A stretch of DNA of 15,142 bases from Flavobacteriaceae bacterium UBA6268 (GCA_002440705.1 DJVA01000074.1:1-15142); one strand, 5' to 3'; counted from the stretch's first letter, positions 1-7,702 are shown. Made by a program: numbers and translations. The notes: generated from the sequence alone by a model not told the origin.

Positions 1-1
1 G

Positions 2-397
2 CTCTTAGAGCGAATACCCATATTTAAGTCCCGAGCTACGCTTCAACAAGTTTTGCAAAAAGTACCGCGGGTGTTTTCCTTATTTTATGTTTTTCTGATG
101 TTCACCATTTCTGGGCTTTTGTTTCGCTCGCAAAATATGACACAAGCGATGGTCTTACTGAAAAGAATTTTTACGTTTTCAATGGATGGGGCCCTAACCA
201 CCTTAATTGGTTGGAAATTGGGATATCTATGCTTTATGATCCTCGCCGAAATGCTTTTTCAAAATAAGGCCTTTCCCCTACAAAAATTGGAGGAATGGAT
301 GCCTAAACCCCTGCGGTGGGCAGTATATTACATCCTAATCTTTATCATTGTTCGTTATGCCGAACCCAAGGAAGCCTTTATCTATTTTCAATTTTGA
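2..397 (+). CDS. MBOAT family O-acyltransferase, C-terminal part (5' end outside window)
   Basis: This is the last 131 residues of a polytopic membrane protein; the frame is open to the window edge, so the true start lies upstream. The visible part has a hydrophobic segment at about residues 20-37, which includes a G-L-L-F-R motif. A second hydrophobic segment follows, then an amphipathic stretch, a last membrane helix near residues 105-118, and the ending F-I-Y-F-Q-F. That layout is typical of the C-terminus of AlgI/DltB-like MBOAT proteins, which pass acyl (usually acetyl) groups across the inner membrane to exported polysaccharides. The catalytic histidine region is not in the window. Its stop codon overlaps the next gene's ATG by one base (TGATG), so the two are probably translationally coupled and work together. 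The family call is by recognition of the C-terminal pattern; the acceptor polymer cannot be told. Confidence 0.78.
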   Translation, partial: LLERIPIFKSRATLQQVLQKVPRVFSLFYVFLMFTISGLLFRSQNMTQAMVLLKRIFTFSMDGALTTLIGWKLGYLCFMILAEMLFQNKAFPLQKLEEWMPKPLRWAVYYILIFIIVRYAEPKEAFIYFQF

Positions 398-1335
398 TGC
401 AAAAAAAGTTTTTCATATCCATCTTGCTTTTTTTCCTTCCGGTCATCATGGGTTATACCTTGGTTGAATGGCTTACTCGTGGTATTCCTTCAACATATGC
501 CATCAACCAAAAGGTTTTGGAAACAAAACCCAATTCTTTGGAAACCATTGTTCTTGGGTCGTCACAACTCATGAATGCTGTCAATGCCGAATGGATTTCG
601 GTGCCTACCATCAATCTGGCATCGGGAAACCAACACCACGATACCGATTTCAAACTTTTACAGGGTGTATCCCCTCAATTGAAGCAGCTCAAAACCGTGG
701 TGCTGGAAGTTTCCTACAGTCATTTTGAATTGCCCCACAACGGTCCCGAGTTTTGGAAAAACGCCGTTTACCTCGAGTATTACAATGTAAACTGTTACGA
801 ACGCTTTACCTATTTCAAGGATCGGTTGCTCTATCTTTCTAACCCTAGTGTTTTTTCTAGAGAGCTTGTCGACCATTATGTTAATGGGAAATATGCTCCT
901 CAATTCAATGAAGCTGCATTTAATGCTGCTGATATGTACGGTCAGTTTGAACGCGAAAATTACGACCTGAAGACAATCAATGCGATGAAAACTTTCAAAA
1001 TCAACACTACGGAAAACAGCCAGATTTTCAAAACAAATGCATCCCTTTACTTCAAGCTGCTAAAATACATTGAAAAGCAGGGTTGGAATGTGGTTATATG
1101 CACCACCCCAACCTATACCACATATCTGCATGCCCAAAACCCCAACATTCTAAAACGAAGGGACAGTATTTTAGAGGTGACCAAGATAAAATACCCCAAT
1201 GCAAGATTTTTACTGAAAGAATCCGATACCCTAAATTACCAAATCAAGGATTTTTGGAACCAAAGCCACCTAAGTCCCTCCGGCGCCAAGAAATTTTCCC
1301 AATCCCTGGATTCGTTGCTCCATACCATGCGCTAA
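397..1335 (+). CDS. Membrane-anchored SGNH/GDSL-like protein, probable partner of the MBOAT acyltransferase
   Basis: The protein has 312 residues. I chose the ATG that overlaps the MBOAT stop, because it places an N-terminal anchor helix at residues 5-22 and leaves the rest in the periplasm. Two SGNH hallmarks are visible: I-V-L-G-S-S at residues 51-56, with the nucleophile candidate in the G-S-S, and S-H-L-S-P-S-G-A at residues 290-297, the block V histidine (H291). In this superfamily the residue three before that histidine is normally Asp; here it is Asn288. In MBOAT/SGNH pairs the MBOAT exports the acetyl group and the SGNH protein places it on, or removes it from, a glycan, so polysaccharide O-acetylation is the likely role. 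The gene ends tail to tail with the AGCS symporter, overlapping it by 4 bp. The superfamily assignment is fairly firm; direct catalytic activity is inferred. Confidence 0.72.
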   Translation: MQKKFFISILLFFLPVIMGYTLVEWLTRGIPSTYAINQKVLETKPNSLETIVLGSSQLMNAVNAEWISVPTINLASGNQHHDTDFKLLQGVSPQLKQLKTVVLEVSYSHFELPHNGPEFWKNAVYLEYYNVNCYERFTYFKDRLLYLSNPSVFSRELVDHYVNGKYAPQFNEAAFNAADMYGQFERENYDLKTINAMKTFKINTTENSQIFKTNASLYFKLLKYIEKQGWNVVICTTPTYTTYLHAQNPNILKRRDSILEVTKIKYPNARFLLKESDTLNYQIKDFWNQSHLSPSGAKKFSQSLDSLLHTMR

Positions 1336-2717
1336 CGGGTACTTCGCACTTTGTCAAAATAGATCTTGGCGGCCCTTAAAACTTTGGGGGCCAAAATAAT
1401 GGTTGCGATCATGGTGGGAACTGCCATTAATGCAAAAAAAGTGTCGATGATGTTGATGATGGTCTTTAAATTGGCTGTAGCTCCCAGCACCACACTCCCA
1501 ATGTAAAAAATATTGTAATACTGTTTCCTATGGGCTCCAAACAGGAACGACATGCACTTAGTCCCATAATAAGAATACGAGAAAAGGGAAGAAATACTAA
1601 AAACAGCCACACAAACCATTAGCCCGTACTTTCCAATGGTAGGAAATGTGTTTTCGAATGCCGTAGCGGTGAGGCTCACCCCGTTGGCATCACTGGTCTG
1701 CCAAACCCCTGTCACCAAAATGGCAAGTGCTGTTAACGTACAGACCACCAAGGTATCGATGGCTGGACCCAACATGGCCACCAATCCTTCGCGAATGGGC
1801 TCGTTGGTTTTTGCTGCGCCATGCGCCATGGGAGCGGTACCAATACCCGCTTCATTTGAAAAAGCCCCACGACGGATTCCCAGCAAAATGAGACCACCCA
1901 CCATGCCTCCCAGGAAAGCATCTCCTTTATAAAAGCTGGCTGAAAAGGCATCTGTAAAAATGAGTTTTAAATAGTGCGGAACCGTTTCATGGTTTGCGAA
2001 AAGAATAGCCAAAACCAAAACGAAATAAAGCACTACCATGGTAGGCACCAATTTCTCTGCCGTTTTGCTAATACGTGAAAGGCCTCCCAGTATGACTATT
2101 GCTGTGAGCAATGCTAAAAGCAAACCGATGATCAGATTGGATACAAAACCAAATGAAAGGCCTGCGGGCTCCAATAAAATTCCATCGATGGCTTGGGTAA
2201 GTTGGTTCACGTTAAAAATAGGAAGGGCGCCAATTAAACCGGAAATGCTAAACCAAATGGCTAAAAACACCCAACGTTTCCCCAATCCCTCACGAATGAA
2301 ATACATGGGGCCGCCTTGTAAGTTGCCTTCACTGTCTTTTCCCCTGAAAAGAATGGCCAAGGTAGCTGTAAAAAATTTGGTCGACATCCCAACTACTGCA
2401 CTCACCCACATCCAAAAAACTGCCCCAGGACCACCAATAACGATGGCAACCGCTACTCCAGAAATGTTGCCCATGCCCACGGTAGCGGACAATGCCGTAG
2501 TTAGTGCCTGAAAGTGCGTAATTTCACCTTCATCATTTTCGTCGTCATACTTGCCCCGCAGTACTTCAATGGCGTGGAATAGATAACGAAACGGCAAAAA
2601 ACCACTCCGCACCAAGAGGTAGCACCCTCCCCCTATCAATAGGATTAATAGTGGTAATCCCCAAGCGTAGGATGCTATTATATCTGAATAGGTTTCCAGG
2701 ATTTGGTGCCACTTCAT
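1332..2717 (-). CDS. Sodium:alanine/glycine symporter, AGCS family
   Basis: This 461-residue inner-membrane transporter has about ten or more hydrophobic helices. The AGCS core is clear: the A-L-S-A-T-V-G-M-G-N-I-S-G stretch at about residues 75-87, G-G-P-G-A-V-F-W-M-W at 95-104 (the family signature), the G-G-P-M-Y-F-I segment soon after, and the G-A-F-S-N-E-A-G-I-G-T-A-P motif in the second half. Family members couple Na+ (sometimes H+) to uptake of alanine, glycine or related small amino acids. Length and the ATG start, with M-K-W-H and then a first helix, fit full-length family members. It stands alone on the minus strand: divergent from the PagL-like gene with about 70 bp between, and convergent with the SGNH gene. 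The exact substrate cannot be read from sequence. Confidence 0.95.
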   Translation of the reverse strand: MKWHQILETYSDIIASYAWGLPLLILLIGGGCYLLVRSGFLPFRYLFHAIEVLRGKYDDENDEGEITHFQALTTALSATVGMGNISGVAVAIVIGGPGAVFWMWVSAVVGMSTKFFTATLAILFRGKDSEGNLQGGPMYFIREGLGKRWVFLAIWFSISGLIGALPIFNVNQLTQAIDGILLEPAGLSFGFVSNLIIGLLLALLTAIVILGGLSRISKTAEKLVPTMVVLYFVLVLAILFANHETVPHYLKLIFTDAFSASFYKGDAFLGGMVGGLILLGIRRGAFSNEAGIGTAPMAHGAAKTNEPIREGLVAMLGPAIDTLVVCTLTALAILVTGVWQTSDANGVSLTATAFENTFPTIGKYGLMVCVAVFSISSLFSYSYYGTKCMSFLFGAHRKQYYNIFYIGSVVLGATANLKTIINIIDTFFALMAVPTMIATIILAPKVLRAAKIYFDKVRSTR

Positions 2718-2787
2718 GGAAGTTCCGGTTAAGTTTCTTGCAAGTTATCATTTTAAAATTCAAGACAAATCATTTTATTTGTACCGA

Positions 2788-4044
2788 ATGAAAAACTTAC
2801 TAACCGCTTTCATTTTTTCGTTAGCCCTTGCAATGGGGGCACAAAACAGGAACTCAGGGCTCTCTGACTTTGTGGTAACTCCCGAATTTATGTTGGGGAT
2901 ATCGGCAGAAGCCAACGACTTTTTTCCGGAACGGGACCTACAAAAACAATTTGTTATTGGGTTTGCCCGAAAGCACGATCACAACCCCCAAGAATGGACC
3001 TATTGGCTCAATGCCCCAAAAACGGGGATCAATTTTGGGTATACCGATTTAGGTAATTTTGAAAAGCTGGGTGCCGCCATTTCCGTTATGCCCTTCATTG
3101 AATTTGATGCCCTCGGAAAACGCAGAAAGCGCATGAGTATCATGGCGGGAATGGGCGTTTCCTACTTTAATGTGAAGTACGATCCCGTTGATAATTTTTT
3201 CAATCAAGGGGTTACAACAGACCTCACTTGGTCTTTCCGGGCTAGTTTCTTTTACAAACTCCTAAAAACCCAAAAAGTGGATTACCGGTTGGGGTTGGTG
3301 TACTTCCATCATTCGAATGGTCATACACGCTTGCCCAACCAAGGACTCAATTCATTTTTGGTTAGTCTTTCAGCGGATATCAAAAATCCATACAACCTTT
3401 CACTAGAAACCAAAGAAGGAAAGGAAGCTCCTGCCAAAAGCCGCTATGATTACTTTTCCTTTCGATTGGGCTCTGGCCGAAATGTTTTTGCACTGGCGTT
3501 CAATGACAAGCAAGGTGTTTATACCGCTGCCGCGGAATACGGGAGGGTTTACAATAAAACCTATAAATTAGGAATTGGTTTTTACTACCGTTTTTACGAG
3601 CATTATTACAATTATATCAACGACAACGAATCCATAGTTCAGGACGGGAAGGAATTTGAATCGTACCGCGCACATCCTTGGTGGAATGCATCGAATTTGA
3701 ACGTATATGCAAACTGGGAATTTTTGTTGAACCATGTGGGGATTGATTTCCAAATCGGCCTAAACCTCTTCAAGCCTGGCTACAAAATGGATTGGCGCAT
3801 CAACGAAGGCTGGGACTATCCCCCACGAGAGATCCCCGACAATTGGGTATTTGGGGAATACAGCACCAAATACCATCTTAAACAACTGATTTCTGCCCGT
3901 ATGGGATTAAAATATTACCTCTTTGGAACGGATGGGGTGCCTAAACACAACCTTTTTGTGGGGGCGCACATCAATGCCAATTTGGGGCAAGCCGATTTTA
4001 CGGAGCTAAGCTTGGGCTATGTGTATCGTTTTATAAAAAAATAA
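2788..4044 (+). CDS. Acyloxyacyl hydrolase / PagL-like lipid A deacylase, outer membrane
   Basis: The protein has 418 residues from the ATG at 2788. That start is preferred over the in-frame ATG at 2716 because it begins a clean signal peptide (M-K-N-L-L-T-A-F-I-F-S-L-A-L-A-M-G-A, cleavage near residue 18). The body has alternating aromatic beta strands and ends in V-Y-R-F-I-K-K, as expected of an outer-membrane beta barrel. The family mark is H174-H-S176-N-G, matching the H-x-S-N catalytic motif of PagL lipid A 3-O-deacylases, followed by L-P-N-Q-G-L-N. The family removes acyl chains from lipid A and so changes the outer membrane surface. In PagL the third triad residue is a Glu 12 residues after the Ser; here that place holds Asn188. 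The protein is also longer than classical PagL, with extra loops rich in Asn and Tyr. A non-catalytic barrel relative is possible. Confidence 0.72.
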   Translation: MKNLLTAFIFSLALAMGAQNRNSGLSDFVVTPEFMLGISAEANDFFPERDLQKQFVIGFARKHDHNPQEWTYWLNAPKTGINFGYTDLGNFEKLGAAISVMPFIEFDALGKRRKRMSIMAGMGVSYFNVKYDPVDNFFNQGVTTDLTWSFRASFFYKLLKTQKVDYRLGLVYFHHSNGHTRLPNQGLNSFLVSLSADIKNPYNLSLETKEGKEAPAKSRYDYFSFRLGSGRNVFALAFNDKQGVYTAAAEYGRVYNKTYKLGIGFYYRFYEHYYNYINDNESIVQDGKEFESYRAHPWWNASNLNVYANWEFLLNHVGIDFQIGLNLFKPGYKMDWRINEGWDYPPREIPDNWVFGEYSTKYHLKQLISARMGLKYYLFGTDGVPKHNLFVGAHINANLGQADFTELSLGYVYRFIKK

Positions 4045-4067
4045 ACCTCCCATTTAAAGGAGGTTTA
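4042..4067 (-). terminator. Rho-independent terminator for the repeat protein gene
   Basis: A 9-bp perfect stem (TAAACCTCC / GGAGGTTTA) encloses an 8-nt loop. Read on the minus strand it is followed at once by a T-rich run (TTTTTTTATAA), as in intrinsic terminators. It lies 25 bp past the stop of the minus-strand repeat protein. On the plus strand the hairpin lacks a clean T run, so it would end the PagL-like transcript less well. The stem reuses the stop codon of that plus-strand gene. Confidence 0.85.
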
Positions 4068-4091
4068 CTACTAATTTCTAGTACAGAATTA

Positions 4092-6518
4092 CTATTCGAT
4101 TAGCATTCTCTTGGTATCGATTCTTTTTCCGTCAAGGTATAATGTGTACAAATAAACACCTGAACTTAAGCCACTGCGACTAAAGTCGACACTGCCTTCT
4201 CCCACTTGATTGATTGGAATTCTTTTCAAAATCTGTCCCGTGGTGGTGGTAAGCACAATTTCCGCTTTGTTGAATTCAAATGGAATGTAGTAGCGAATGT
4301 TTGTGATCTCACTGTACGGATTTGGAGCATTTTGAAATAAATACGGGCTATTGGGGTCTGTAAAATCATCAACAGGCAATTGACAAGCACAAGATTCCAG
4401 AAACTCTACCCTTGCGATGAGATCGTCTATTTGAATTTGCTGATTTGCATTTTCGACTTGCAAAGGAATTAAAATTGAAGCTAAATCCACTTGAATGAAA
4501 TTTGCATTTTCAATCTGAAGCTTCAAGGTTGTGCCTGTAAGAGAGAATTCGATAATGTTTTGATTGTCGGTATTGTCCAAATAACCGGAAAGATCCACGC
4601 TTCCCCCATCCTCTAGGTTCAAAATATTGCCCGAAAGGGAAATCTGTTGGTCGTCAGTACCGGGGTTGTTGAAAACGGAAAGGTCCACATCCTCTGATGT
4701 TCCTCCGGAGATACCGATGGTTAGTATATTTCCGGCCAGTCCCGAGCCCGAAATGTTTTGATTGTCCGTATTGTCCAAATACCCGGAGAGGTCTACGCTT
4801 CCCCCATCCTCTAGGTTCAAAATATTGCCCGAAAGGGAAATCTGTTGGTCGTCGGTCCCCGGGTTGTTGAAAACGGAAAGGTCCACATCCTCTGATGTTC
4901 CTCCGGAGATACCGATGGTTAGTATATTTCCGGCCAGTCCCGAGCCCGAAATGTTTTGATTGTCCGTATTGTCCAAATACCCGGAGAGGTCCACGCTTCC
5001 CCCATCCTCTAGGTTCAAAATATTGCCCGAAAGGGAAATCTGTTGGTCGTCGGTCCCCGGGTTGTTGAAAACGGAAAGGTCCACATCTTCGGAAGTTCCA
5101 CCAGAGATGCCGATGGTCAGTATATTTCCAGCCAGTCCTGAGCCCGATATGTTTTGGTTATCGGTATTGTCCAAGTAGCCAGAAAGATCTACGGTTTGGG
5201 TAGCAACCCCATCGTCTTCCAATGACAACTCGAGGTTGTTCCCATTCAACTGAAACACGTCAGCCACTTGGTTGTCTGTGTTGTCCAAATAGCTAGAAAG
5301 GTCTACCGTTTGTGTGGCAACCCCATCATCTTCCAATGACAACTCGAGGTTGTTCCCATTCAACTGAAACACGTCAGCCACTTGGTTGTCTGTGTTGTCC
5401 AAATAGCTAGAAAGGTCTACCGTTTGTGTGGCAACCCCATCGTCTTCCAATGACAACTCGAGGTTGTTCCCATTCAACTGAAACACGTCAGCCACCTGGT
5501 TGTCTGTGTTGTCCAAATAGCTAGAAAGGTCTACGGTCTGTGTAGCAACCCCATCATCTTCCAATGAAAGCTCGAGGTTGTTCCCATTTAGTTGAAATAC
5601 ATCAATAGTTTGGTTGTCTGTATCAACAAGGCCCCCATTCCAGGTAGTCCCATCCCAGGTATATAATTGTTGGTCTTCGGTATCGTAAACAATCACACCC
5701 ACTTGGCCAGCCCCCAGGGCCGTTCCAAGCGCTGTGCGTTGCGCATTGGTAAGCCGATTCAGCTGTAATCCTTTGTTATTCGCTCTTAACTCTACAGAAG
5801 CGTTTGGATTTGAAAACCCGCTGTTTGTATTCAATCCAATTCCCACATTTCCTACTGAACCTATGGTTAGCGCTCCTCCTTGGGTATTTCCTTGAATCCT
5901 AAAAGGCAAAGCACTGGCATTGGTTACATCCCTTATAAAAAAGTTTGTTTCATTGGCAGCAACATCCCAAGTGTGCGCTGGATAGCCGCCCGAAAGATCT
6001 TGTTCCAGACGGATCCCAGGAGTGTCACCATCGGTTATTTGCAATTCCAATACGGGATTGGCAGTACCAAGCCCTACGTTTCCACCATTGCTGCTGAGTA
6101 CTAAGGCATTGTTTCCTGAACCTGCTTGTACACGAAAGGGAACATTTCCGGCAGTCACATCATCGATACTGAAATAATTCGCCCCTCCATTGTTTTGGTC
6201 ATTGGCAGTCAATCGCCAATCATTGGAAGGAAAAGCACCGGTGGTACTCGTGTCCCAAAAATAAATCCGAAGGTTGTTTTCGGCAAGGACAAAGGTATCT
6301 GCCCCATAATTGTGGTTGTTGGGGATGTCTACCCCAATCCCTAAAGAACCTGTAATTTCAGAATTACCGGAATGGACAATTGTGCGCTGTGGCACATCTT
6401 GATCGTCAAGGGAATAATCGGGCATGTTTTGTGCAAGTCTTGCAAAGGGTGTTTGTGAAAAAGCACCAATACTAAACGCACAAACTAAAATAGTCGGAAG
6501 TAATACTTTGAATTTCAT
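4092..6518 (-). CDS. Large modular repeat surface protein with T9SS type A C-terminal sorting domain
   Basis: The protein has 808 residues and starts with a signal peptide (residues 1-21, ending A-F-S-Q). Residues about 30-225 hold two related head-like modules that each run through W-R/W-D, F-F/Y-F, D-V-T and P-F-R-(V/I)-Q and close with N-V-G-(L/I)-G. Residues about 230-297 are a connector containing L-Q-L-N-R-L-T-N-A-Q-R and V-I-V-Y-D-T, familiar from Bacteroidota fibre-like proteins. The repeats follow: four 38-residue units (298-449), three 66-residue units (450-647) and a degenerate 38-residue unit (648-685). A short coiled coil (about 686-709), the C-A-C pair at 710-712 and the sorting domain (726-808, opening with Q-N-A-P-N-P) end it. 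The protein should be exported by Sec, then passed across the outer membrane by the type IX system and left on the surface or secreted. I infer a trimeric fibre or adhesin; the ligand is unknown. Confidence 0.85.
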   Translation of the reverse strand: MKFKVLLPTILVCAFSIGAFSQTPFARLAQNMPDYSLDDQDVPQRTIVHSGNSEITGSLGIGVDIPNNHNYGADTFVLAENNLRIYFWDTSTTGAFPSNDWRLTANDQNNGGANYFSIDDVTAGNVPFRVQAGSGNNALVLSSNGGNVGLGTANPVLELQITDGDTPGIRLEQDLSGGYPAHTWDVAANETNFFIRDVTNASALPFRIQGNTQGGALTIGSVGNVGIGLNTNSGFSNPNASVELRANNKGLQLNRLTNAQRTALGTALGAGQVGVIVYDTEDQQLYTWDGTTWNGGLVDTDNQTIDVFQLNGNNLELSLEDDGVATQTVDLSSYLDNTDNQVADVFQLNGNNLELSLEDDGVATQTVDLSSYLDNTDNQVADVFQLNGNNLELSLEDDGVATQTVDLSSYLDNTDNQVADVFQLNGNNLELSLEDDGVATQTVDLSGYLDNTDNQNISGSGLAGNILTIGISGGTSEDVDLSVFNNPGTDDQQISLSGNILNLEDGGSVDLSGYLDNTDNQNISGSGLAGNILTIGISGGTSEDVDLSVFNNPGTDDQQISLSGNILNLEDGGSVDLSGYLDNTDNQNISGSGLAGNILTIGISGGTSEDVDLSVFNNPGTDDQQISLSGNILNLEDGGSVDLSGYLDNTDNQNIIEFSLTGTTLKLQIENANFIQVDLASILIPLQVENANQQIQIDDLIARVEFLESCACQLPVDDFTDPNSPYLFQNAPNPYSEITNIRYYIPFEFNKAEIVLTTTTGQILKRIPINQVGEGSVDFSRSGLSSGVYLYTLYLDGKRIDTKRMLIE
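4578..5171 (-). repeat. Three tandem 198-bp (66-residue) units inside the T9SS protein gene
   Basis: The period is exactly 198 bp: the same ATGTTTTG-type word recurs at 4555, 4753, 4951 and 5149. Units lie at 4974-5171, 4776-4973 and 4578-4775, in protein order. All three encode the same 66 residues, beginning D-N-T-D-N-Q-N-I-S-G and ending V-D-L-S-G-Y-L. By eye the last two differ at about seven bases, and the second half of the first unit carries most of its silent differences. The unit length is a multiple of three, so gain or loss of a copy keeps the frame. Confidence 0.95.
5172..5627 (-). repeat. Four tandem 114-bp (38-residue) units inside the T9SS protein gene
   Basis: The period is exactly 114 bp, with the TTGTCC word at 5167, 5281, 5395 and 5509. 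Each unit encodes D-N-T-D-N-Q-V-A-D-V-F-Q-L-N-G-N-N-L followed by an acidic turn and V-D-L-S-S-Y-L. The first unit in protein order is a variant (T-I-D-V in place of V-A-D-V), and the last ends D-L-S-G-Y-L, matching the start of the next array. The middle copies are nearly identical at DNA level. A fifth, degenerate copy of the same length (4464-4577) sits after the 66-residue array. Confidence 0.95.
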
Positions 6519-6748
6519 GAGAACATCATTTGATTTAATTAGACTAACAAGGTAATCAAATTATCCTCAAGGTGTTCTTCCACTTACGTTAATTTAAGTG
6601 TCTGTGTACGTGATGATACTATCATTCGGTAAGTTTGTAGGATAAACTTTACAAGACGCAGCTTTCACAGGTCTAAGCTCCAATTCCTGGGACCTGGGAA
6701 GCACTAGTTTAGGCAATACAATTTCGTAGTACTCAGTCTAATAAAGGC
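6519..6748. other. 230-bp spacer between purC and the T9SS repeat gene, no gene seen
   Basis: No open frame of note and no tRNA-like fold is visible. It holds a 6-bp inverted repeat (AAGTTT at 6631-6636, AAACTT at 6644-6649) and a 7-bp tandem repeat (CCTGGGA twice, 6686-6699). The promoter of the minus-strand repeat gene should lie here, but no exact TAnnTTTG box is present on the minus strand; ATAATTTG (6556-6563 read on the minus strand) is the closest. I see no convincing terminator after purC. Confidence 0.5.
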
Positions 6749-7702
6749 TCAGAGTAACGAGGAAAGGTAATCGCGGACATTGGTTTCGATCCGTTCCTCA
6801 AGATTGGAGACGTCTGCTTTAAAGAAAGGTTCGCCCGTAATGTTTTCGTAGAGTTCGATGTAGCGTTCCGATACCGTTTCGATGTAGGCATCCGTCATGT
6901 TTGGAACTTTCTGGCCTTCCTTTCCTTGGAATCCGTTCTCAATAAGCCACTGCCTTACAAACTCTTTGGAAAGCTGCTTTTGAGGTTGTCCTTTTCGCTG
7001 CAATTCCTCATACCCTTCGGCATAAAAATAGCGGGAGGAGTCTGGGGTATGGATTTCATCGATCAACACGATGCCCCCATCTTTATTTTTTCCAAATTCG
7101 TATTTCGTGTCCACCAATATCAGGCCTCGTTCGGCTGCAATCTCACTACCCCTCTTGAAGAGCATGCGGGTGTATTTTTCCAATTGAAGGTATTGCTTTT
7201 CAGAAACTAGCCCTTTTTCAATGATTGCTTCCCTTGAGATATCCTCGTCATGAATCCCTTTATCCGCCTTGGTTGATGGGGTAATGATGGGTTCGGGAAA
7301 CGCATCATTTTCGTTCAAACCCCCTGGCATAGGGACGCCACAAAGTTCGCGTTTACCTGCTTTATACTCACGTGCTGCATGCCCACTTAAATAGCCACGT
7401 ATCACCATCTCTACCTTGAAGGGTTCACAGGCCATGCCAATGGCCACATTGGGATCTGGAGTTGCAATCAACCAGTTTGGGACCAAATCTTGGGTATCCC
7501 GCATCATCTTAGTAGCGATTTGGTTCAAAATTTGCCCTTTGAAGGGGATTCCTTTAGGCATTACCACATCAAATGCACTAAGACGATCGGTGGCGATCAT
7601 GATCAGAAGGTCGTTTTCCAAAGTATAGACTTCACGGACCTTCCCCTTGTAAACACGCTTTTGACCTGGAAACTGATAATTTGTATTTGTTAGGGTACGC
7701 AT
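6749..7702 (-). CDS. purC: Phosphoribosylaminoimidazole-succinocarboxamide synthase (SAICAR synthetase)
   Basis: This 317-residue cytoplasmic enzyme of de novo purine synthesis joins CAIR and aspartate, with ATP, to give SAICAR. Visible marks are the nucleotide-binding start Y-K-G-K-V-R-E-V-Y (18-26), D-R-L-S-A-F-D (39-45), the first family signature around E-P-F-K-V-E-M-V-I-R-G-Y-L-S-G (93-107), the second signature I-L-V-D-T-K-Y-E-F-G (195-204), and D-E-I-H-T-P-D-S-S-R (215-224). Its length matches the longer PurC form seen in Bacteroidota and yeast-like enzymes rather than the short form of about 240 residues. The ATG overlaps the phoH stop by one base (TGATG on the minus strand), so phoH and purC form one transcript. 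Confidence 0.98.
   Translation of the reverse strand: MRTLTNTNYQFPGQKRVYKGKVREVYTLENDLLIMIATDRLSAFDVVMPKGIPFKGQILNQIATKMMRDTQDLVPNWLIATPDPNVAIGMACEPFKVEMVIRGYLSGHAAREYKAGKRELCGVPMPGGLNENDAFPEPIITPSTKADKGIHDEDISREAIIEKGLVSEKQYLQLEKYTRMLFKRGSEIAAERGLILVDTKYEFGKNKDGGIVLIDEIHTPDSSRYFYAEGYEELQRKGQPQKQLSKEFVRQWLIENGFQGKEGQKVPNMTDAYIETVSERYIELYENITGEPFFKADVSNLEERIETNVRDYLSSLL

Noticed and set aside
1332..1335. 4-bp tail-to-tail overlap of the SGNH and AGCS genes as a sign of an error or broken gene
   Set aside because: Both proteins end with normal C-termini; short convergent overlaps are common in compact genomes.
2774..2781. TTTATTTG resembling a -7 box just before the PagL-like gene
   Set aside because: It misses the TA of TAnnTTTG, and a start site there would fall at the start codon itself, making a leaderless message; not strong enough to list.
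2716..2787. Upstream in-frame ATG that would add 24 residues to the PagL-like protein
   Set aside because: The added residues would bury the clear signal peptide that starts at 2788, and they overlap the AGCS start region.
4762..5178. Open frames of 65-72 codons on the plus strand across the repeat array
   Set aside because: They repeat with the 198-bp period and are shadows of the T9SS protein's coding repeats, with no initiation signal or family.
4578..5627. Could the regular repeats be a CRISPR array
   Set aside because: The units are contiguous, code for protein in one open frame and have no unique spacers.
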